From Nemopilema nomurai (Eukaryota > Cnidaria > Scyphozoa > Rhizostomeae > Rhizostomatidae), in contig ML133401.1 in assembly GCA_003864495.1 (NCBI GenBank), positions 1,875,308 to 1,939,307 on the forward strand: DNA of 64,000 nucleotides, read 5' to 3'. Positions within the stretch are counted from its first letter, which is position 1. Every line of letters starts with the position of its first letter. A program made the position numbers and the translations under genes. This document shows, one piece after another, positions 22,514-34,464 of the stretch. The notes below the pieces were generated by a model. It was not told the DNA's origin, did no database searches, and saw only the letters and a program-made list of their open reading frames with translations.

Positions 22514-25500
22514 CTAACTCGCAAAACATGATGGGGGCTAGACCAAGACTTTTGTGCTTTCGCCGGTACTTGCATCACTAAAATTTTTATTGAAACCATG
22601 CTAAGGCATCGCTGAGTATTGAAAGAAGTAGGGGAATTGTAAAATATGTTGGGGAACCAAAAACCGTATAAAGAGAGGCCTTACTGGAAGTTTATGACTT
22701 AATTTTTGGCGTTTTGTACAAAGTGAGGAAGGGGGTTTAAACCGTACAAAAAGAGACTTTGTTGGTAGTTTATGGTTTAATGTTTTGCATATATTGCTAG
22801 TAAAATCTTTGTTGGGGGGAAGGGGGGGGGGGTGTCCAAAGCCTGCTCAGTGGTAGCTGCCGCGTGATAATCTACGAAATTTGCTTTTCCCAGGAAGTCA
22901 ATGCTCTTCCTTTTCAGGTCCGGGAAGGATTGTAATGCATTTGTCAGCTCGGACACTCAGCTCCTTATCAAATGTTCTCATACGAACCCCAACCTGATTT
23001 GGCTTTAACAGCAATTCTGAGCTTTTTTTAAAGTCCACAGACCTTGTGCAATTTTGACAAAAGATCATAGAACTTCTAAAAGCCTACAGAGCAACTTTTG
23101 ACAATAGCTTTGTTTTGCATTGATCTGTTTTTTTGTTTCTGACGATGTTCTATTTCTATATAATGACATTGAAATTGTCATGAGAAAAAGTGATGAAACT
23201 GCAGGTGATGTCTCGCTTACTGTTTGTTATGGATAGTCTCCAGGGAACACGACATTTGTGTTAGAGCTTGAATTCTGTTCAAGCAATAATGTCTTATAAA
23301 AAATTCAATGTTTATGACAGCTAGGAGACAGTCATTTTCAGGTTTTCAATAATATTAGGCTTTCTTTTGATTCTTTCGATATTAATAGCGGTTTCTAATA
23401 AATTGCTACCTGTATATTTGATAGCTTTCTTGACATTATCTAAAAGCTTCCATGCCGTAAAATAACCATAAAATTTAACCGCCCTTTATTCGTGTCATAA
23501 GTTTGAGAAGAAGTGATAAAGGTATGAGTGTCTGGAACATTTGTAAGTAACCACGCCCTCTAGACTCTTTCAAAGATTTGCAACGGCAAGGTGCATTTTG
23601 TGCATGGTAAGATTCTGTTGCTAGTGACATGGCTTAAAACTTTTATTGGATCTGCCTAACCATGCTCTCCCTCTGAGTAATGGTTTGATAGCACTTTTTG
23701 GAAAATCTCGATGACCATCTTTCTCGCAAGTGGACACCCCCATTAACCCCCCCCCCCTTGCGTACGCCATTAATTTGCGGGGACTTACACAGTTCGGACT
23801 ACTTTATATGTTCACACCTAAATGTCGTGGAAGTTTCAAAGGGATGAGAAAATGAGCGTTCTACGACGGAAAATCGTTCTAGGTCACGCGACCCAAGCTT
23901 ATAGTTGTATATGCAAATCCAATAGAACTCCAGTTAGTTAAATAACATCATGTGGTGTGTAGCAATTAAGATTACTAGAGGAATATGGGCGAAATTGAAG
24001 GCAGAAAAGCGAAGGCTCCTCACTTACAATAATAAATTTGGCGCCAGTAACAATTTTGAGTCTACCCACTCCAATTTCACTTAGAACTGACCGCTGATGG
24101 GCTACCATGTCATTGAATAAAGGTGTGAAAACTGAGGAATCTAGGGGATCTTTATTATACTTCTTTCATAGTTAGTCATCTTATTCGAAATATTTTAAGT
24201 GAATAAAAATAATAACTGTCTAAAATTTTGAGTTCTTAGTCTATCCTTGTATCTATATCAGTATCTCCTAGAAAATCTCTCATGTTGAGATATCAACACT
24301 GAAAAATGTTGAAACAAGTATTCTGATTAGAACTTTAGATAACCTACTACATTCCTTCCCTCCCTGAACAATATTGCCGAAAGCATATGTACATATATCG
24401 ACAGGTAATAGTAGTTCATACCTTCAACACAATAATGGGCTTCGGCATGTCTTCAGCATTTTGTAAGATGACAAACACACTCTCCGTGTTCAAAGCGTGT
24501 GAGATCCGAAAAGCTTGAAAGCTTGCTAAATGCCTTTGGATAAGTTGCAGTTAAAGAAAGGGTTCAGAAATTTATTGAGGGCAATTCGAGTGATTGCCTG
24601 AAATTGTTACTGGACATACATTAAGTATAAGGTTTATTGATTAGACATTGAAATTTAAGTTCTTTCCGATTTCCACCCTCTATAATGCTGGTATGCATCT
24701 GGAGGCCAATTCCCGCGTTCAACCGCCATTAGGGGAGCAAATAAAAGCGGATGGGGGCTTGTTTCACACAGGTGTCCAGCTTGGGAAATCGAGCAAAGTG
24801 TACAGCCTCTGAACATAGCCACAAATACAGCAAACATAATCGCACTAAACGAATGGTCACGGAACCAGCAAATGGTACCAACCATACACCTATTGCATAT
24901 GCATGGTGCTTCATTGTCGCCGAGCAGAAAAAGAGGTCATGCGTGACGAACACCAACCACTGGTGTCTTCTTGGAACTAACAAAAGGGATCCAACATAGG
25001 AAATGTGCACATAGAGGAACTAGGAGGCCACCCTGCTAGCTTTATGAACTTAAACGTACCAATAACACTCTGTACGAAATACCTATTGTAGGTAATGTAC
25101 AATATTTTTATATATATATATATATATAGATCCCCCACCCCTCAAAACCAAAGCATTCTGATCTGACCACCATGATTTCTTCTTTTGACAAATGACGTAA
25201 TCGGGGTCATCATCATAGAGAACCAAAAGAGGAACTGTTATTTTTGGAAAGGGAACCGAGCCATCACACCCAAGAACTTATTTGCAGGTCTGTGAATCTT
25301 CAGACGTGGGAATCCTTTAATATTTTTAATGGCAGCTGCCCCCTAGCCCCCGTTACTTGAGATCCTGTGAACGGTCTTAACCCCAGAGTATTGGCATCAA
25401 AATACTTGATGAACTTCGATTCAAGAGTGAATTTTCCCCTAAGTACTTCCATTATGTTAAAAAAGTGTCTATGTACAATTACATGTGGGGGCTTCAATGG

Positions 25501-26070
25501 TTTCTAAAACAGCTCAACCCTGTCTTCCCCTATGACACATCTACCGTCTTCCATAACAGACCATATTTGGTTTTGAAAGGAAATAAACGGTTTCGAAAAC
25601 CCTAACCTCGGTTCCGTGTGAAGACCGCTGACTGAAATTACGTCATGGGATTGATAAAGTCTCCAGCCACAGACAGAAGTTGAATAAGTAGAAAGCGTTT
25701 TGTCAAATATATAACCAGTGGCGATAATTTTCTCAAAAAGCTGTAAATTGGTTTTTGCGATCTTTTATAAGTCCATAACTAAAGTAAAAATATATAGAGG
25801 TGGTGTTCCCATTGTTAAATACTTATCAATAAAGGCAAATAATTTAGCATAAATTATCATACATCAAAACTGCCTCACTAGGCGTTTACGTAGTAGCTCT
25901 TACTACAAACCGTTGATATCTACGGTTTGACGGAACAGAAAGCGGAAGAAAAAATATCTACCGGGGTAAAAGTACAGACCCCCAAGATATATATTGAAAG
26001 CTCGGAATTCGTGCCTGCACTTACCGATTCGATTCCAGTTGCTCTGACTGTCGTTATCCGAATTTCCAAC
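22514..26070. other. Intergenic, no supportable gene
   Basis: The stretch has poly-G/C patches (about 22815-22832 and 23745-23758), and a region around 24650-25010 open on both strands with no recognisable domain. The open frame that begins at 25927 runs into the candidate ephrin exon and may be its 5' UTR. Confidence 0.4.
25109..25128. repeat. (TA)n microsatellite
   Basis: Ten TA units in a row. Confidence 0.95.
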
Positions 26071-26171
26071 ATGATCACACCATTGATTCTATTGTTGTTC
26101 TCTGGGTTGTTTGATTTTACGGAATCTCGTGCCTTCGCTCCAAGTTTTCACTGGAACGCAAGAAACAATAT
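26071..26171 (+). CDS. Candidate ephrin first exon (signal peptide + start of receptor-binding domain)
   Basis: The ATG at 26071 opens a hydrophobic signal peptide (MITPLILLLFSGLFDF), followed by AFAPSFHWNARNN and a GTAAGT donor at 26172 in phase 2. Ephrin first exons encode a signal peptide and stop just after a Trp-Asn-x-x-Asn motif that opens the cupredoxin-like receptor-binding domain; HWNARNN fits this layout. The same frame is open upstream to an ATG at 25927, which would add 48 residues before the hydrophobic stretch; I prefer the internal start. No exon for the remainder of the domain was found before the retroelement at 31365, so the gene is incomplete here. It could equally be some other secreted protein. 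Confidence 0.4.
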
Positions 26172-29100
26172 GTAAGTATTTTGATTCCAATTAAGGCAAA
26201 CTCCTGGGAATCGAAGTTCCTTGCCTGCGTGTATTTATCTATTTGTTTCGTAGCAATGTTTAGTGTTACCAAGTAAACAGCCTATGCATGTTATTGCGAT
26301 TGGATTTGGGAGTTAATATTCGACCAACTTTGCTTCGATGTACCCGAACCCTTGAAATAATCTACGAACAAAACAACCTTGCTCATCCTTTCGAAAATTA
26401 ATTCACTTGTTAATCATGAATCCCGCATCCGTTTTACTTTGTCGAACGAACTTCGTTTCCAAGCGAAGTTAAACATGTTACAAACGAGTCTGCCTCAATT
26501 TAATTAGAATTTACGAGGCGTCCACTTACTACTTGTTCTTACTCAAATGTGTTTTCGCAACAAACAGTAACAAAATACTTTCAATATCTTCAGCTTTCTA
26601 GAAAAATAGTTCTGATTTCAGTTTTTGTCTGATAAAATACAGATTCCTCTTATCCACAATACCTCAACAGTTTCTCGAGCATCCGTCTTATGTTGTTTCC
26701 AAAGGATGTTATCACACCATCTGACAGAGAAACATTTATACTGAGATCTTTATTTTCTTAGGTTCTGAGAACATTTCTTAATTTCCTGCAAAGACTGGTT
26801 CTAAGATCGCGATTATTGTCTGTCGGTATTTGTATCCAACTAAACTTTTGTTGAATTGAGAATAGAATAAAACAACTCACTTTCGTCTTACTTACACATT
26901 TCCAAACTATTCACCCTGAAAAATGTGAGTTGCTGGACCTTTTCAAGATTTAGAGCTTTGTAAATAAACTGAATTACGGTCAAAGCTATTTTTAGCAGGT
27001 CTGTGATAGTCAAGGATTTCGAATTTGGACTTTTAAACAAGTTGCTCCAAGCCTGCCACTTTTGAAAATCTTCAAATAAATAATTTTCAGTATCTATGAT
27101 GAATATTTTCATTTATTTTCACACACTAGAGTATGAAAAACAGTATCTAAAAGCCAAATAAACTTAGAACAAAGTAATTCATTTGATCCTCAGAATCTTT
27201 ATAAATCTCTTCATGCCCATTTCCTAGAGTTTCATTGAGACAATGCTATTTTATCACAATTATAACATGTTGTTTAGAAATTTGAGTTTCCTACAACTGG
27301 AAAATTATTCCACAATTCATGATATTTAGGTTATTCAAAAAACAACTTATTATATTTCAAATAACAAGCTTTCACAGTAGCTTATTATTATATTCCAATT
27401 ATTGTTAAAACTTGTTAAAGATTTCTTGCCTCTTAAATTGGATCAGCTTTTCATGAAAAGAAAGTTTCACTATAAAGAGAGTAAGATAGGTCCCATGTTT
27501 TCCAAGAAACCAGTTTCAAACTGAAGCAAATTTCAAACAGTTTTTACTTACAGCATCAAAACTCCAAATGTTCTTAAAAGTTATCCTAGAAGCTTATGGA
27601 TATCCTCTTATTTGGGAGTTAATGATGAAGTCATTTATTTTAAGGATGTTTCTTTGTAAAAGGAAAACTGTTATCTAGACCTGTCAGGCACCAATTCTAA
27701 ATGATTGACAGTTACTCTACTTCCTGTCTTCTCTGAAAAGCTATGCTACTTATGGAAGCAAATTTACAATCCGGTTGGTCTCTTTCAAATACCTACTCAG
27801 ATACACATACAATTTTATAATTTCAGATGTTAAGAGGACACTTTTTAATTGTTTTGCCAAAGCTTTTCTTAGAAGGAAAGTTGGATTGGATCCACTGGAA
27901 ACCTTCCAGGCCAGGCTAATTTTTGGTCCCAGTGCTACAAAATATCCCCTTAAGGTTTTGGCACAGATGTATGTTGGAATTCCTTTTTGTATTGTTGAAA
28001 CATAATGCTTAGCCAGTTTTGGCCTTCGATAGGGACATTAAGGTACAAAATAGATGTGACCACTTGCAACCACTCAAGTTTGTTGTTGTGTTAAATCTGC
28101 ACCTGGATTGGGAGCCAAAAAACAGTCAGTGATTTGCCAATCCCAGGAATAGTCTTTTGAGGAGAGTGTCTTAATATACATTTTTGACAGTTAAATCACA
28201 ATTGGCAGGTGACAAAACAAAATGATTGCATTTCAAGGTTCCAAGTCTTTGTTTGTTCCACCTACACATAGTCTGTTTAGTATTTCTGTCTGTAAAAAGC
28301 TGGGAAACTGTACTTGATGTAGTGGAGAAAAGTTGATGTTGAGAAATGTTGATGTTAATTCATTTCACAAATATAATAAGTTTGATCAGAAACTTTGATA
28401 CAATCCAATTGTTGTACATAAATCGATTGTTCTTCAGTGATGACTAAAAACTACAAACTGTGTGTTGTTTTGAAGAAGCATTCTAGGCAGAAAATGATAT
28501 TTGCTGGAGATTTCTTTAGAAACAGAAATTTTGCAACTTCGAAGATTGACACATCTCATTCATCCCATGGACAGGACCTTGCATGTAACAGTCAACACTC
28601 CCTGGAGGCTGACAGGCCATGGACTTGTGTCACTTTCCGTTTCCCATGGGTCAAACCAGATAAAAACAGAAATGGTCTCCTCATAACCTCAAAACGACCT
28701 GAAAACCACCTATCTTTTAAACTTGATAGCATTCATGAGTTGATTACGAGGTACATTTGGGTTTTAATTACTTCTAGTGGGAAGAGATTAATACCAAATC
28801 ATTTTGGGCCGTTTGAAATATTGTGGGACCTCTCATCTTGCTTAAGCCTGATTCAAGACTGAATCCAACATCGATTACATGTTACCGCAGGAAAGGAAAT
28901 TGTATTTATAAATAAGACTAGAGGTTATCAATGCACAGTGGGGCGGTTTGTACCAGAAAATTGTTCCAAGCTGGAACACAGTAAGGGGATTAATCTTTTT
29001 ATCAATCTCAGTAGGGGCTACAAAAGACCCCTAAGGACACAGAAGCTATGAAAGGAGGGCACAGTCTTAGAAATGTTTGTTAACTTTTCCAATGGCAGTT

Positions 29101-30653
29101 TGGAGGCTGGAAACGGAATCTCGTGCTTTTGGTACGGAAAAAGAGCCTCATCTTTGCATGAATCCGTAATTCCAGCCCCTGATTTTCTCAAGAGACGGCT
29201 GTGAATGCTCTTGGAACAGCGAGACTTGATACCCCTATTCGTCATTTTCCGAATTCGCCCCTTCCGAGTTTGTCAAAATTCGGTGATTCTGAATGGGCCT
29301 GCATTTTGCGTTCATTTTGAACAGAAGCATTCTGTCATGAATTAAGAATGGGCGAGCGAAAATGGGGGAAGTTCTGTCTTAAGGTGTTGTTTCCTGAATA
29401 TGTTTAAAGCATTTGTCTTTTCTTCTGAACTACGGGAAAACAAATATACCACGCACTTTTAACGTTTGCGGCTCATTTTCGCCCTCCGCTTCGCCTTGGG
29501 CCTTATCGCCTGAACTAAAAGGTGTTATAAATCCCACTTCCACCGCATTTTCGCCAGCTTCTTGTTGAACGTCGAGGGCTCGGTATCAGCTTCCTAAATG
29601 AGGAGCGCGTTTCAATCGCCCCCGGTTCCTGAAGGCATCTTACCGGACTATTGCTCTACATCCGACCGTCTTTGAACTCGACTCCGCTGCGTGCGTGCCA
29701 GCGACTTATCGCTGATTATCGATAGGAAATGACGATAAACACGCTTCGGATTCTTTTATTGCTTCGTCAACTTTGCTTCTCAAGCTCCTGTATTGGCATT
29801 GCCCAATGGCATTGCCCTGCACGCGCGATTTCGAGTGCATCCTGACGTCATTACAAAACGATGCCCAAACATCTTTTTTAATTATGTCATCAAAATGCAC
29901 CCGACCATCATTTAGCGCCCGAAATCCTACAGGAACCCTTTATGATTGAACCAGACCGGTTTGTGACCAATATTTGGGTGGATGAAATTTTTTTCCGGAA
30001 ACAAAATATAACCTGTCCAGTTTCTGTTAAAATATAAACCTATTATAGTATAAAATATAAATTTATACCTATAAAACATAATCCTCGGAGAAATATCGTA
30101 ATAAACTTATAGCTTGCCAACTATAAACATCGTTTCAAAGATGGCTTTTACTCTACGTTAACCCCGTCCGGCAGGTCTATAATCCGAAACAGTCGGTATG
30201 TGGCATACTAAACTCGAAGGTTTTGACGGGGGGATAGCCCTATATTTGCTAGCTGTAGTGCGTGACTTGCACGTGTGGAACCGCCCTCTGACGGCATAAA
30301 TGAAGTATTGCAAATCCTCAGCTTATCTCCAAACCCTCTAAATACGTATTTTTGTAGCATTAAAGAGTTATGACTTTGGCCATGAATCCATAATACCGCA
30401 TCAGAAACAGAATACAATTGTATCGGCATAATATTTTGATACTGGTTGTTCGCTGTCCACTGAGAACGGCTTTAGAGAGAAACCCGCACGGACGATGCGG
30501 TGAACGGCGAACTACTAATAATAGTGGCAGAACAATATAGATTCGCTCTTGCTCAGATCTTAAAGAAAATATTGTAGGTCCCTTGATTTTGAAACTGTTT
30601 AGTCAGATGATGAAAGTATTCAAACTGGTTTCCGATCTCCTCTCTTCGTGTGT
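26172..30653. other. Possible intron or intergenic region; no exon recognised
   Basis: Open frames at 27775-28005 and 28437-28862 (+) and several on the - strand have no domain I recognise and no convincing splice context. I looked for an ephrin receptor-binding exon and ERCC2 5' exons and found neither. Confidence 0.35.
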
Positions 30654-30825
30654 CAGGCACCGCGGAGCGTTGAGAAAAGTGGGGGGTCTAAAAAAGTGGG
30701 GTGGGGCTAAACCATTAAAAAAGAGGCTTTCTTGTTAGTTTATTACTTAATATTTCGCATTTTTTTTAAAAAGTGGGGGTGCTAAAGCCCCCTCAGCAGC
30801 CCCCCCCCCCGCTCCGCGATGCCTG
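30654..30825. mobile_element. Small inverted-repeat element (172 bp)
   Basis: The ends CAGGCACCGCGGAGCG (30654-30669) and CGCTCCGCGATGCCTG (30810-30825) are inverted copies matching at 15 of 16. TGTGT lies directly outside both ends, a possible 5-bp target duplication, though in low-complexity GT sequence. The centre has poly-C and related AAAGTGGGG motifs. A similar internal sequence occurs near 22680-22850. Confidence 0.5.
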
Positions 30826-31364
30826 TGTGTGGAACAGGGTGTGCCTCAAGATGTTAGTCCGGCATCTACTGAGACACCATGCGATACCAGTTTGCTGTAG
30901 GCCCGGCAGCGGAGAAATGTGTCGTTATTGTCAAGCCAAAAGACTATGACATGGGTGCGGCCTAGAAAGCAAAATAGTGGCTGACGTGAATACCAGAATA
31001 GGATAGTGTTATGGGTAGTAGTGCATGTTAAGAATGATTTTTCTTCGTTCCGCGTTTTGGTCATTCTGTTTTGATCCAGGACTTTACGTTATAGAATGAA
31101 AGTGCTTCCTTGTATTTCGTTTTCCTTGTATTTTGGTGTGTCTTTCAGTAACCTTCTTTTAACATTTGATTCCAAATATGCGTTGAGGCTTTGTGCATTT
31201 TTTTAATCCGATATTAAAACTTTAAAGATTACAGTCCACCAAGCGAAATTTATTACTTGGAGTTGTTCCCAAATTTTGCTTTGAGTGACATTATCCGGTT
31301 TTACTAAACAATGGAATGATCCAAAACCAGCCAAAAACCAGCCGTAACGACCCAAAATTACAAC
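30826..31364. other. Left flank of the BEL/Pao element
   Basis: Non-repetitive sequence with no recognised gene. It holds no copy of the 140-bp satellite that lies on the other side of the element. Confidence 0.5.
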
Positions 31365-31840
31365 TGTCGCCGAGAATCTAGTAACATCTAGAACATTCTA
31401 AACATTGCGTAAGAAATACACAATTACCTTGGATTAACTGCCAGCATGCTTGCTTAGTCATGATTATGTAATCCCTATGATTGTAGTCGCTGAGATCATA
31501 ACACCGTAGTAAGCCATTTAGGCCTATTATGCTTCACATGTAACGTAGCCTCGTTTCCGTTTACAACATTCTAGAACCTTGGAGGGTTATCGAGAAAATT
31601 CTCTAAGGGGTATATTTAGTCATCTCGTAATATTACGTATAACAAGTCATCATTAATCAGCAATTATTAGCTAGAACTTTCTGTAGAAAAGGTATATAAA
31701 CAGACGGAAGGTATCAAGTAGAGGTAGAACGAGCGAGAGTATAACAATCAATTATAGCGAAGTATCATAAACGGATTACTTCTGTGAGTTCATTTCTGTG
31801 AGAAGTTATTGTCGTGGAGAACTAGAACAAATTCCCGACA
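31365..31840 (+). repeat. BEL/Pao 5' LTR
   Basis: 476 bp, TG...CA ends. It differs from the 3' LTR at three substitutions: near CCGTAGTAAGCC, at TATATAAACAG and at GAGGTAGAAC. Confidence 0.95.
31693..31700 (+). promoter_or_regulatory. LTR TATA box
   Basis: TATATAAA lies 148-141 bp before the LTR end, a normal position for an LTR promoter. The 3' LTR has TATATAAC at the same place. Confidence 0.6.
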
Positions 31841-31860
31841 AAGTGGCACCCCAGATGGGA
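31841..31860 (+). other. Probable primer-binding site region
   Basis: TGGCACCCCAGATGGG starts three bases after the 5' LTR, where tRNA priming occurs in LTR elements. I cannot name the tRNA. Confidence 0.4.
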
Positions 31861-31907
31861 GTATAGAAGAAACTACAGAGAGAGATACACTGGAAAAGAG
31901 AGTCAAG

Positions 31908-32621
31908 ATGGCCAATGTCGACGAAGAAATCAAGAAGATACAAAAGAAATTCAAAGTTCTGAAGTTCAATAGGGAAGAAGCGACGGAAACACCGGAGAAG
32001 AACCCCACAAAAACGTTAGAGAGATATATCGGGGGTTCAATCAGCAAATAGAAGACGTGCACACGCTAATAATGGGAGTACAAGAACTCAAAATTGAAGC
32101 GGATGAAGACCCTGCAGAAATTCGTGAATGGAGCCAAAAGACCAAGGCAGAACTGGCAGGATATGAAAGCTTTTTGGAGGAGCTTGAAGCAAAAAGGGCG
32201 GAGCTGCAAAGAGAGGGTGAGCAACAAATTATTCGTGAGGAAGAAAAACAAAAGGAAGAGTTGAGAAAAGGCGATTTCACGAGGCCTTAAAACTGGAACA
32301 AGCGAAATTGGAGATGAAGAAAAAGCCGAGAGAGAAATTGCAGAACTACATGAAAAATCAAAAAGGGAGCAACAAAGCAGAGTAAAACTTCCAAAACTGG
32401 TGATATCAAAGTTCCAAGGAACACACATTGACTGGCAGAGATTTTGGAGTCAGTTTGAGACAGAGATTGATAAAACAGACATACCACAAGTGACAAAATT
32501 CTCTTACCTCAAGGAGGCTTTAGTTTTCAAAGTTCGGTCAACAATTGATGGACTACCATTGACAACTGAAGGCTATGAGCGCGCCAAGCAAATTTTGAAA
32601 ACAAGATATGGAACCCAGTGA
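31908..32621 (+). pseudogene. BEL/Pao Gag N-terminal and DUF1759 region, frameshifted
   Basis: The likely Gag start is ATG 31908 (MANVDEEIKKIQ). A charged, Glu/Lys-rich probable coiled coil follows (ELEAKRAELQREGEQQ). Then comes the DUF1759-type segment (FQGTHIDWQRFWSQFE, 32400-32621) found in BEL/Pao Gag. The frame changes near 32035 (in a run of five G), 32278, 32322 (run of A) and 32610, so no single protein can be read. Gag normally forms the particle that packages element RNA. Confidence 0.85.
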
Positions 32622-34464
32622 GGTAGCAAACGCGCATATCCAAAACATCATCTCGCTGCCGATCGTTCATGGTACTCAACCGGGGAAGATTCTAGAGTTT
32701 TTTGAAAGGCTGGTAACTAGCATTCAAACCCTGGAAACAATGGGGAAGCTTAAGTTTATGGATGGGTATGCAAGAACAACGCTGGACAAGCTACCTGGGA
32801 TTCGAGCAGATCTGGTTAGAACAGATGATGCCTGGCAAGAATGGGGGTTTAGTCACCTTATAGAGGCATTGAGTAAATGGTGCGAAAGGAATCCATGCCA
32901 ATCAGATGAACGAAGCAAGCAGCAAGGAAATCAAAGACGTGACAGGGTTTTTCAAACAGATGACAGAATGGGAAGACCACGAGGTTGCGTCTATTGCTAT
33001 GAGCCGGGACATAAATCAACAGAATGTGACAAGATCAAGAGTTTGGCGGAGAGGAAGAGACTGCTTAGTGAAAAGAAGCTTTGCTTCAATTGTACAGGTG
33101 GCAAGCATCGTGCCGCAGAATGCCGTAGCAAGATCAGATGCCAAAGGTGCACTGGTAAACACCACACATCCATCTGTGACCAACAGCAACAGCAAGTCCT
33201 GATAGCCAATGAGGAATACCAAGCTAAAGAAGCAGTGACATATCCTGTGGTATTAGTCAGCGTAAATGGGGTGAAATGTCGTGCACTGTTGGACACTGGT
33301 GCAGGGAGTTCGTACGCATCAAAAACATTACTTGATCAAATCAAGATTAAACCTGTCAGAAGGGAGACAAGGAGAATAGACATGATGATGCAGTCAGTCA
33401 CCCAAAGAATCGAAGTCTACAGTGTAAACATTGCCAGCATAGACGAGAAATTCAGCCTGCAAGCTTTAGTAAGCAAAGTGGATAAAGACGTCCTTCTGTC
33501 ATTACCCAACCCCAAGTACGACAGCATGATCTCAAGATTTGGACATTTGGAGGGAATAAACATGGATGACAAGGATAAGAAACCCAGTCTACCTATACAT
33601 TTGATTCTTGGCAATAGTGAATACTCAAAGATCAAAACAGAGAAGAAACCAAAGATTGGAAAATCAGGAGAGCCTATTGGTGAATTTACGCAATTTGGAT
33701 GGACCATCATGTCTCCAGGGAGTGAGAGCAATTTGGACAACGTATACTTGACAAGAAATTCATCAGCAGATTATGAGCAACTGTGTAGTTTGGACATTCT
33801 TGGACTTCGTGACAACCCAGAAGGTGACCAACAACCTGTCCATGAAGATTTCAAGGAACAACTGATTCGTAGCCCTCAAGGGTGGTATGAAACTGGGCTG
33901 CTGTGGAAAAGTAATCATGATGCCTTACACAACAACAAGAGTGGTAGTATCGCGAGATTGTCCAGTTTGGTAAGAAGACTACAGCATAAGCCAGAGCTGT
34001 TGCAAGAATATGATGACATCATTCAAGACCAACTGAAGCAAGGCATTGTAGAGAAGGTTACAAAAGAGGCTGGTGAGAAAGAATTCTACATCCCACATAA
34101 GCCAGTTATCCGAGAAGCTGCAGAAAGCACAAAAGTACGGATTGTATTCGATGCTTCGGCAAAAGGAACTGAGAAGAGCCCGTCACTAAATGATTGCTTG
34201 GAGCCAGGACCACCCCTGCAAAACTTGCTTTGGAATGTGCTGGTAAGAAATCGATTGAAGCCAGTAGCACTTTGTGGAGATTTAAAGCAAGCTTTCCTCC
34301 AAGTAAGGATAAAAGAAGAAGACCGAGATGCTTTGCGGTTCCATTGGATAAAAGATAAAGATCCAAACAAAATTGAGATTTTGAGATTTACACGTGCGCT
34401 ATTTGGACTGGTGCAATCACCTTTTCTGTTAGCAGCAACAATTGAGGAGCATCTAAAGAAATGA
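32608..34464 (+). CDS. BEL/Pao Gag C-terminus, zinc knuckles, protease and RT N-terminal half
   Basis: This is the longest intact frame of the element (618 codons). It carries the rest of the Gag domain; CCHC-type zinc knuckles from residue 127 (CVYCYEPGHKSTEC, then CFNCTGGKHRAAEC and CQRCTGKHHTSIC); the pepsin-like protease with LLDTGAGSSY (Asp 229, Thr 230, Gly 231); and the first half of the reverse transcriptase, with motif A Asp 558 (CGDLKQAF) and motif B (FTRALFGLVQSPF). It stops just before the YVDD motif because of a frameshift near 34460. In an intact relative this would be part of one Gag-Pol polyprotein. The ATG at 32608 is not a natural start: homology continues upstream in another frame. 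Confidence 0.92.
   Translation: MEPSEVANAHIQNIISLPIVHGTQPGKILEFFERLVTSIQTLETMGKLKFMDGYARTTLDKLPGIRADLVRTDDAWQEWGFSHLIEALSKWCERNPCQSDERSKQQGNQRRDRVFQTDDRMGRPRGCVYCYEPGHKSTECDKIKSLAERKRLLSEKKLCFNCTGGKHRAAECRSKIRCQRCTGKHHTSICDQQQQQVLIANEEYQAKEAVTYPVVLVSVNGVKCRALLDTGAGSSYASKTLLDQIKIKPVRRETRRIDMMMQSVTQRIEVYSVNIASIDEKFSLQALVSKVDKDVLLSLPNPKYDSMISRFGHLEGINMDDKDKKPSLPIHLILGNSEYSKIKTEKKPKIGKSGEPIGEFTQFGWTIMSPGSESNLDNVYLTRNSSADYEQLCSLDILGLRDNPEGDQQPVHEDFKEQLIRSPQGWYETGLLWKSNHDALHNNKSGSIARLSSLVRRLQHKPELLQEYDDIIQDQLKQGIVEKVTKEAGEKEFYIPHKPVIREAAESTKVRIVFDASAKGTEKSPSLNDCLEPGPPLQNLLWNVLVRNRLKPVALCGDLKQAFLQVRIKEEDRDALRFHWIKDKDPNKIEILRFTRALFGLVQSPFLLAATIEEHLKK

Noticed and set aside
24655..25010. Region open on both strands (- 93 and 76 codons, + 82 codons)
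   Set aside because: No recognised domain. It may be a piece of a dispersed repeat, but I cannot support a gene.
28437..28862. 141-codon + strand frame, considered as a downstream ephrin exon
   Set aside because: It lacks the conserved cysteines and motifs of the receptor-binding domain.
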